A stretch of 64,000 bases of DNA, taken from Gordionus sp. m RMFG-2023 (lineage: Eukaryota; Nematomorpha; Gordioida; Chordodea; Parachordodidae). Of this stretch, positions 57,006 to 64,000 are shown piece after piece. A model generated the notes under the pieces. It was given only the letters and a program-made list of their open reading frames with translations. It did no database searches and was not told the DNA's origin. Made by a program: the position numbers and the translations under genes. Location: contig NC_088777.1 in the NCBI RefSeq assembly GCF_954871325.1, positions 21,677,366 to 21,741,365 on the forward strand, read 5' to 3'. Position 1 is the first letter of the stretch; the number at the start of each line of letters is the position of its first letter.

Positions 57006-59625
57006 CAGGGTTGGGCAGTATCGCGGATATTTGTATCTTTTTTAAAATTTTGGAAAGTATCTTGTATCCAGTATCTAAGATACATATTATTTAAAAGTAT
57101 TTGTATCTTAACCAACTTTGTATTAAAAAAGATACAGATACTTTAAAAAAAATTTATATTGGTTAATTTAAATAGTATTAAAATTTTAAATGATATTGTT
57201 TTAAGATTTAAATGAAAAATTTAATCAAAATTTAGATATTTTAAGATAATTTTTGATATATGACGTTGTTCGTCATATAGCAATTTGCTAACAATTAGAA
57301 CTACCATATTTGAATCGTTTTATATCTGTCTATTTTAAAATTATGGAAGAAGAAAATAGAATAATATGTTTATCATCGTCTTCAGATGATTCTTCAACCG
57401 AAAATTACAATTATAAATTTAAACTAAGCATACTTAATGGCAAATTTTTTGAAGTACTTCAAGATGATCATAATAAAGAAATTCATCGTGACTTTGGTAT
57501 TGACGAAAAAGTTATAGCAACTGTTACAGATAACGGCTCTAACTTTAAGAAAGCTTTCAAGGAGGTTGGATATTCTATGGAAGCTGTAGAGAATGACTTT
57601 GACATCAATGATGATGAATGTATAGAATTCGAAATCATTGAAAGTATTATTTAATACTTCTTTAAAATTTATTATGATATTGTAAATTTAGTAAAAAATT
57701 TTATTCAAATAAAATTATTTATTTGTTTATTTAAGGATATAAAAAAGCCTCAATAACATTGCCTCAACACATTCGTTGTTTGTGCCATACGATAAGTCTA
57801 ATTGCCACAACAGATGTCGAGAGAGCTATTAAGGATTCTCCTAACATTTCTAAAATTCATCATCCTGCAAGAGCTAAATGTACTAAGCTATGGAATGCAA
57901 ATAATAGGCATAAAACTGCAGAACTTATCAAAGCAGTTTTAGGAAAACAATTAGTTACACCTTGTGGAACTAGATGGAATAGTTTGTATGATAGTCTTCA
58001 TAGTTTATTAAAATTTAAAGGCGAACTTCCTAAATTATGTCAAAAATTAGAATTTCCTAAATTAAGAGATATTGAAATTCAATATTTAGAAGAATATTGC
58101 AATATAATGTCCCCATTGGCTATAGCGATTGACAAAATACAGAGTCAAATCAACTGCTATTATGGAGAATCAGCTCCAATTTTAAATGTCGTTAAAAAAA
58201 ATTACAAATTTAATTCAAACCAATCTACAATTTTGCAAACCATTAGCTGTTGCCATAGAAAATTATTTAAATAAAAGATTTAAAAATATATATGATTTTG
58301 ATAACAATTTTAAAAGTGCATTTTTGGTAACTATTTCTCATCCCTATTTTAAAAATCGTTGGATTGATGGTGAAAAAGAAAAAAAATACTTACAGGATTT
58401 TTTATTACATGAAGTTTTAATTGTTTTTAAAAATAATATTGAAATTAATAATTCAACAAAATCTTCAATTGATGACAGCGTCTACATGATTTTCACTGGA
58501 TGCAAACCCCCTTCAAAAACCTTTGTATTTATTGATACTCTTTTCAAAGAATTTATAAAGGATAACTTAAATTAATCTATATCTATTACCAACTATCTAT
58601 ATTTTGTGATTATAAATAATTTATTTTTTAGATAATAAATTCAATTAAAACCTCCATTATTTACAATGAATTAGTTATTATGGCATTATGAGCTTGCTAA
58701 AATATCTAAATCTTTTAAATTACATTTAAAAGGATAGTTTATTTGGAAAACAATGTGTATGATTGTTTGCAATATATACATTTGGTCGATGAATTGTATT
58801 ATAAAAATACTATAATAAAAGTATAATTTTTACAGCAATAAATTTTGTCCTATCTCATCTCAAAATTTAATAAATAACCCCCCAAAAAATTTATCCTACC
58901 CCCAATAAAGCAGCTTACCTCCTACCCCCTCAAAAAAATAGGATGCAAACTGTTCCTACCCCTCCCGCTCATGTAGACGCTGATTGATGAAGATGATGAT
59001 TACTTTTGTCTTAAAAGTACCACATCCAATTCTAATAATTCAATAAATGATATTGAAATAGAGGTCCTAAATTATATGAAAGATGACAGGCGGAGTAAAA
59101 ATATGTTAAATAGTTATAAATATATAAAAGAAATATTTATTAAATATAACACAATATTACCCTCCTCAGCTCCCGTTGAAAGATTATTTAGCTTTGCTAA
59201 TATGGTTAATAGACCAAATCGTCAAAGATTGAACGAAAAATTAATAATATTAAAAAATAATTCTGATTTATGATGCTGATTTATTATTATTTACTAATTA
59301 TATAATTATTAAATGGAATATCGCATTATCTTTTATAATAAATTTGTTATTTTCTACAATTTATTTTAAATATTTTTTTATAAATTTATATATAGATAAG
59401 AAAATAAAGCTTTATACATTTTGATTTTGACTATTTAAAGTTTTTTAAAAAAGTATCTTGTATCTTAGATACTTTAAAAAAAAATACAAGTATCTTGTAT
59501 CTTATATCTTATTGAAATTTTTCTAAAGTATCTAGTATCTTGTATCTTGTATCTTAAATACAAATATTTATAAAGTATCTGTATATGTATCCGAATACAA
59601 TTTTCTGAAAATTTGCCCAACCCTG
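57006..59625 (+). mobile_element. hAT element with GTATCTTGTATCT subterminal repeats
   Basis: Ends CAGGGTTGGGCAGTAT and, inverted, CAGGGTTGGGCAAATTTT. Both subterminal regions (57020-57140, 59450-59600) are rich in GTATCTTGTATCTTA and GATACAGATAC. The plus-strand transposase gene is fairly complete. A clean 8-bp duplication was not found, although AGTA occurs on both sides. Confidence 0.85.
57343..59273 (+). pseudogene. hAT transposase, spliced, lightly damaged
   Basis: Exon 1 starts MEEENRIICLSSSSDDSS at 57343. An internal deletion seems to join KFFEVL to HRDFGIDEKVIATVTDNGSN. A GT-AG intron (57644-57735, 92 bp) fits exactly and leads to ITLPQHIRCLCHTISLIATT, then LVTPCGTRWNSLYDSLHSLL (conserved RW). 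A single shift in an A run at 58191-58199 precedes QFCKPLAVAIENYLNKRFKN and AFLVTISHPYFKNRWI. After a 400-bp interruption (58590-58980; intron or small insertion with CCTACCCCC motifs), coding resumes at about 58990 with DIEIEVLNYMKDD. It ends LPSSAPVERLFSFANMVNRP and RQRLNEKLIILKNNSDL at 59273. Catalytic-region motifs are present. The gene is probably inactive because of the shift and the deletion. Confidence 0.85.
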
Positions 59626-59814
59626 AGTATTTAATTGTAATGGATAAATATATGTGTGATATATATTTTAATGTAAAGTTATCATTGAGATGGGTGCAAG
59701 ATGATAATTGATAAATCATGTAAATAAAAAAAAATTCATTTTTATTAGATTGTACAATATTCTCGGTTAATGATGTTTACTACCAAGTGAATGTATGGAA
59801 ATATTCTAAATACC

Positions 59815-60045
59815 GACCTAATTTGCTAAATACCGACCAAAATTTATTAAAATGTAATAAGATCCTTATTATTTAATATATTAATACGGAATCACGTGGT
59901 CGAGTCCGGCCTCCTATATATTATCCCCCCAAGGATGGAACCACCAAGTTAGAATAAGAAAAAAAACATGATCATTCCTGGGATTCGAACCAGGGAGCAT
60001 GGGATAAGTAAACCAAGCTCTTGGCTACTAGGCCATAGAGGCTTT
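59815..60045 (-). repeat. tRNA-derived SINE, second family
   Basis: Read on the minus strand from 60045: GCCTCTATGGCCTAGTAGCC (A-box region), then CCCTGGTTCGAATCCCAGG (B box and T arm) at about 59995-59977. A body follows that is shared with 31330-31470. The D arm and anticodon arm have mismatches, so it is not a working tRNA gene. It could carry a polymerase III promoter. Confidence 0.7.
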
Positions 60046-60284
60046 CCAAAAATCACGATTTTTCAAATATATATTATAAATATATTTGGTAGTGCCTATC
60101 CAAATGAAAAATGAACAAAATTCAAATTTGATAGATGGTACCTTAAGGTACCAAGCATCATTAACCAATATTCTCTGTCCAACAATTGTAATTATATTTC
60201 TGTCTTTATTTTTTTTCAAATAAATTTTTTTTTGAAAATCAAAATATGCTATATATGCCATTAATTATGAATACATAACAAAAT

Positions 60285-60548
60285 TGTAGTTATACTTATA
60301 GAGCATTCTCATCTCTGCTATCATCGCACCATCCCTCTATTTGGAAATTTTTAGATGCTCTACGGTTAGAACAATCGTTAACCGAAGCAAAAATTGAACA
60401 ATATATTTCTGGTAAGCAACCCCCGAGATCAAGAAAGAGGTATCGGGATACGGCTGAAAATATTATATTAATTGTATCTGACTATGTAAATCGCCCGATT
60501 AATGATTATTTAAGGGGGATCGCATATAATTTTAATTTACAAATATAA
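60285..60548 (+). pseudogene. MULE transposase C-terminal fragment
   Basis: A short open frame reads SSHHPSIWKFLDALRLEQSL, then TEAKIEQYISGKQPP, RKRYRDTAENIILIVSDYVN and RPINDYLRGIAYNF, ending at a TAA at 60546-60548. This is the conserved tail of animal MULE-type (FLYWCH-associated) transposases: HPxIWxFLxxLxxEQSLTxxKIxQYxxGxQP...Y...YxNRxxxDYLRGIAxN. The catalytic core upstream is absent. It shows that Mutator-like elements, which make 9-bp duplications, have been active in this genome. Confidence 0.8.
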
Positions 60549-60759
60549 TTTTTTTTTAATATCATGTTTTGTATAGTATATTTATTCTATATTCATTTTA
60601 TAAATAAATAAAAAATTTGTGCGTAAATTCATTTTTGATTTATATAATAGAAAAAATTAGTCTAAACATAATATATTTTTTTAAAGGATTAATAGAATTT
60701 AAGAATTTTTAATAAATCTAAAAAATGAGTCAATCTTAATTTGATTTTTTTTGGAATAT

Positions 60760-61196
60760 GGCTGGATATATTTTTAAAAACGGTCGATTTAAATTCTAGC
60801 CAAAATAATACGTAAGATTCGAGATAGAGTTCTAAACCTTTCTTTTTCTTTCTTTCTTCTATGCCCAAAATCTCGGCCTACATAACATACTAATCAACAT
60901 ACCTTATGTGTTAAATTGGTGAACCAAAGAAATAGGTATAAATATTGGTGTTAATTTTTTTTGATATTATTCATTTAGTAAATAAAATTGAGATTTTTGT
61001 AATAATAAATATGAAGAAATAATTAATAGGACCAATATTCAAAATGATTTCTATTTAATCATCCTTATTTTTTTATACTAACTAATTATAATAAATTGCA
61101 ACTGTAATAAATACGCGCCGAATCGACGTTGCGCTGAATTGTCGCCGCGCCAAATTGTCTACGCTGAATTTTTCGCGCCGAATTGACGTGATACCG
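60760..61196 (-). mobile_element. Truncated end of the ZMYM1-type hAT-like element
   Basis: Inverted copy of 4000-4470: AACGGTCGATTTAAATTCTA, TCTTCTATGCCCAAAATCTC, ATCATCCTTATTTTTTTATA, then CGCGCCGAAT motifs, ending GAATTGACGTGATACCG. Only this one end is present. It adjoins a different hAT relic on its right. Confidence 0.85.
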
Positions 61197-61224
61197 AAAT
61201 TTTTACCCCATATAAGATACAAAA

Positions 61225-61670
61225 TAAAGTGACCAAATGCATCATCGACAATGCTAGAAATTATCTTAAAGCTTTCAAGTAAAAAAATATAATATATTTA
61301 TTAAAAATTTATTAGAGTATATGAAGAAGAAGAGGAATAGGACGATGAAATAGTTCCTCTGCCATTATTTGATCTCAGGTAACGATGTCTATTTCAAAAC
61401 CATTTAAAAATAACATTTTATAAGTGTAAGAAATTATGGAATAAACATGGGCAATCTTCAAACTGTGCAGCCATTTAAGGAAAACATGAGAAGATATCTG
61501 ATTAAATCGGTTATAAGAAGTGGAACTCTTTTTATAATTACGTGAAATTAATAGATAGTCTTATTAAGGAGAATTGCCAATAAATCTGAATTACAGAGAT
61601 TTTCAGATAACGACAAGTCGTTCATGGATGAATATTGTATGGTTAGTGAGAAATATGATGTATATATATG
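61225..61670 (+). pseudogene. hAT transposase internal fragment, with intron traces
   Basis: VTKCIIDNARNYLKAFK (61231-61281), then GTAAAA and an AT-rich gap that may be an intron. Next is an acidic stretch with DDEIVPLPLFDL (61345-61378), a second gap, then KLWNKHGQSSNCAAI, KWNSFYNYVKLIDSLIKENC (61510-61580) and a block near 61600-61660. This is the CITDNAxNFLKAF ... acidic ... LWNKQNQS ... TRWNSFYD order of Ac-like hAT transposases. It has several stops and neither end of the element was found. Confidence 0.7.
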
Positions 61671-61756
61671 ATTTTATAGGTCATGGAACCGATTGCTCCG
61701 TCTATTTAATTATAGAGGACGAAGAAAAAATGCATTTAGGATATCTCACTCCTATT

Positions 61757-62350
61757 ATCTATATTATAATTTTCCAATATCCTCACTACATCATCGTGAC
61801 GTCATGTCATCGCTACGTCATGTCATCGGTCCTTATTCATTTATTTTTTATTTGTTGATTTATTTATTTTTAATTTCTAAACAAATAGATGCGCCTACAG
61901 CTTCAGTTAACTATGCAACTATAGGATGCCAAAGTAAAACCTTAAATATACTTTTAATTTATCTTTATAATATTTTACAACCTATGCAAGTATTGGATGT
62001 CAAAGTAATATATTAAATATATCTTATTTACAAAATATTACAAAATATTACAAATTATTCATATTATCATTAATATTTTATAAAGCTACCATTAAAAAAA
62101 TTATATTTACTCAATAAAATACCAACAGTCAAAACAATTATTACTCAAGAATCTGCTATTAGTGAAAACAATTATAAATGTAAAATACAATATGATACAT
62201 AATATTTTCATTATCCATATTATAATTTTCCTATGTCCTCACTACGTCATCGTGACGTCATGTCATCGCTACGTCATGTCATCGCTACGTCATGTCATCG
62301 GTACCTATTTATTTTTATTTTTTTTATTTATTTTAGACAAACAGATGAAT
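61757..62350 (+). repeat. Direct repeat with TGACGTCA and CTACGTCATGTCATCG units
   Basis: Copies at 61757-61890 and 62210-62350 share TATTATAATTTTCC, TCCTCACTACGTCATCGTGA, and one or two CTACGTCATGTCATCG units, then a T-rich tail and AAACAGATG. TGACGTCA is the palindromic CREB/ATF-type site. The second copy has one more 15-16-bp unit. The short frames across both are unsupported. Confidence 0.8.
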
Positions 62351-62399
62351 GGAATTTCGAGAATTGATGGTGTACACATACCAAACATGGATTGAGAGA

Positions 62400-63280
62400 T
62401 TTAAAAAATCGTCTTTGAATTGATATAAACAATATTCCCTCAACTTTCTAAACATGAATAGAATAAATGATGTGAATAAAAAGATTCAGGGTAATATTTC
62501 ACTTAATCCTTTCTTTATTTTTTAGATTACCTTATCAATTTTCATCTCATATTATCAATTACACATTAATGAAATCTCTACAAGATACTCAACTTGTATA
62601 TTTATTTTGAACATGCTCACAATTTTTGTCAGTACTTACATTGCAATTTTTTTTACATATATTTTTCTTTCATGACCAATAATTAAGAAGATAATTAAGT
62701 ATATTCAAATATTTAAAAATTTTTATCCTAACTTATTTATAATCTCCAATCCTTATAAATAACTCTTTCTTTATTTTTTTCCCCTCCCTTATCTCATTCT
62801 TTTCTTTCTATCTTTACTATCTATTAACCACTATTTCTCAAAACCTTATCAATTCCTTTAATTTAATTTTTATTATTTTTATAATATAATAATTTATACC
62901 TTCTTTTTTCCCCCCTTTTTTAATCTTATTTTTGAATTACCTTACAATTAATTAACCTTAATCTTAATAACATTACATTCATCATGTTATTTTTTAACTT
63001 TTAGAATAATTTTTTTTTGATGATAGCCCTCCAACTACTAGAAATATGCATCTAATATTGACCCATCTACCGCTTTTACACTATTTTAATGTTTGTTTAA
63101 TTTCAACAATAGTTTATTTATATACCTGATTTCTTTATTTGTCTAGGCTAGCCCTAATCCCTCACATTGCTACAAAACATGATGAATCTATTATTAAAGA
63201 TAAGCAAAGAAAATAATTACGATTAAACAAACACCTTACCTATTCTAGAGTTACTGGTAGACAAAATAATAAAGAACTAC
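62400..63280. other. AT-rich and pyrimidine-rich DNA, nothing recognised
   Basis: 62750-62930 is strongly C/T-rich on this strand. No gene, tRNA-like sequence or terminal repeat was found. Confidence 0.4.
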
Positions 63281-63287
63281 GCTTGAA

Positions 63288-63422
63288 ATGAACTCATCTG
63301 GAGGTTTATTATTTTTTTTTATCATATGTTTTATATCTATGTTTATTTTATTTTCACCCAGTTCTCCAAATGATTCTATCACCACTACCACAATCCCTAT
63401 GCCACCTCCGCCTATTTTTTAA
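63288..63422 (+). CDS. Short ORF with hydrophobic N-terminus and proline-rich tail, unidentified
   Basis: 44 codons from an ATG: MNSSGGLLFFFIICFISMFI, then a tail with SPSSPND, TTTTIPMPPPPIF and a stop. The N-terminal hydrophobic run looks like a signal peptide or membrane anchor. No family recognised. It may be a first exon or chance. Confidence 0.3.
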   Translation: MNSSGGLLFFFIICFISMFILFSPSSPNDSITTTTIPMPPPPIF

Positions 63423-63469
63423 CAAATATAAACATTTAATTCTGTACTATCATTCACTTCACTAGGAGT

Positions 63470-63971
63470 TAATATAAATATTACTTTATCCGATTCTCTG
63501 AGAAACTTTCATGAATATTTAGAGGAATGTTCAAACTTGAATGTACAGTACTGCCAATTTCATCAACTTTATTAATGGAAAAATATGCAGTAGTTCTGTC
63601 GTGGCCTTTATAACAATACTTACGACCGTTTTATGGTTGAGTTAACATTGTCGTTCATGATTCTATTTTAGAGGGGGATATCAATGCTGACATTGACAGA
63701 AATATCGTTTTGCGTTCTTCTTTTACCAGTATCCCAAGGCATAGGCATATCATCTTTATCAGGACGTAATGTGTTTTATACACTGCTTTGTTAATCCGTC
63801 ATTACTTTCATCTACAACCCTAAATGATATAAAATTATACATTAATTATTTCCTCTCCAGACGACCGCCCAGATTTATTTTGTCGCTTTTTCCATCAAAA
63901 ATTAAAATGTCAACAAGGATTTGCTCTTAATTTTATCAAATACATAATAAATAATCCTCATTATTTTTAAA
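63470..63971 (+). other. Coding-like sequence at the right edge, unidentified
   Basis: Less AT-rich than the neighbourhood. Two open stretches look protein-like: SDSLRNFHEYLEECSNLNVQ (about 63490-63549), and the 63855-63971 frame reading SPDDRPDLFCRFFHQKLKCQ, QGFALNFIKYIINNP, stop. They are in different frames with stops between them. They could be exons or a relic. I cannot assign a family. Confidence 0.3.
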
Positions 63972-64000
63972 AAAATTATCCTAAATTTATATGTCAATAA

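Noticed and set aside
59973-60045. tRNA gene on the minus strand
   Set aside because: The B box and T arm are good, but the D and anticodon stems have mismatches and the body is repeated at 31330, so a SINE is the better reading.

Overview
The window is very AT-rich, intron-containing eukaryotic DNA dominated by mobile elements. The host is most likely an invertebrate animal. The evidence is an exon encoding the N-terminus of the snoRNP protein NOP56 (5953-6163, minus), several animal-type hAT transposases with GT-AG introns, DD34E Tc1-like transposases, and the C-terminus of an animal-type MULE transposase. Species cannot be named from this. Only two stretches look like host coding sequence with some support: the NOP56 exon and a winged-helix exon of SAMD1/KAT6 type (8631-9203, minus). 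Almost everything else is transposon, satellite or featureless AT-rich DNA.

Layout. 1-1045 is a 118-bp satellite; 1970-3564 a foldback element with a perfect 9-bp target duplication; 4000-5872 a hAT-like element next to the NOP56 exon. 10044-20400 is a 10.4-kb long-inverted-repeat element with a perfect 9-bp duplication. It holds a 6.4-kb Tc1-type foldback (12104-18523), which itself holds a complete 2.5-kb Tc1-like element (13170-15691). 20.4-25.7 kb carries a hAT relic, a GGCCCGGCC minisatellite and a broken LTR-element gag/protease relic.

25693-45105 is bounded by inverted arms of about 2.2 kb. Between them lie two tRNA-derived SINE families, a 7.6-kb hAT-type element (31554-39189) whose ends are built from 22-bp repeats and the 118-bp satellite, a second foldback of the 1970-3564 family, and a nearly complete hAT gene (40103-42869) inserted in the right arm. 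46029-55298 is another nest: an old hAT containing unidentified broken coding-like cargo, a second hAT (47009-49740), and a gag-only LTR element (50542-54410) that has a third small hAT in its right LTR. 57006-59625 is a hAT with a recognisable intron. The last 4 kb holds a SINE, a MULE tail, hAT relics, a repeat with TGACGTCA sites, and unidentified short coding-like sequence.

Recurring theme. Nearly every element here has its own short tandem repeat immediately inside its ends: a 21-bp repeat in the Tc1-like group, and 22-bp GTCGAC, GATACAGATAC, TATTGG, TAACTAGTTAC and GGTTACGGTT motifs in the hATs. In several cases these have grown into satellite-sized arrays. This, plus the strict nesting, is the most notable biology in the window. 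The boundaries rest on terminal repeats and target duplications read by eye; no database comparison was possible.
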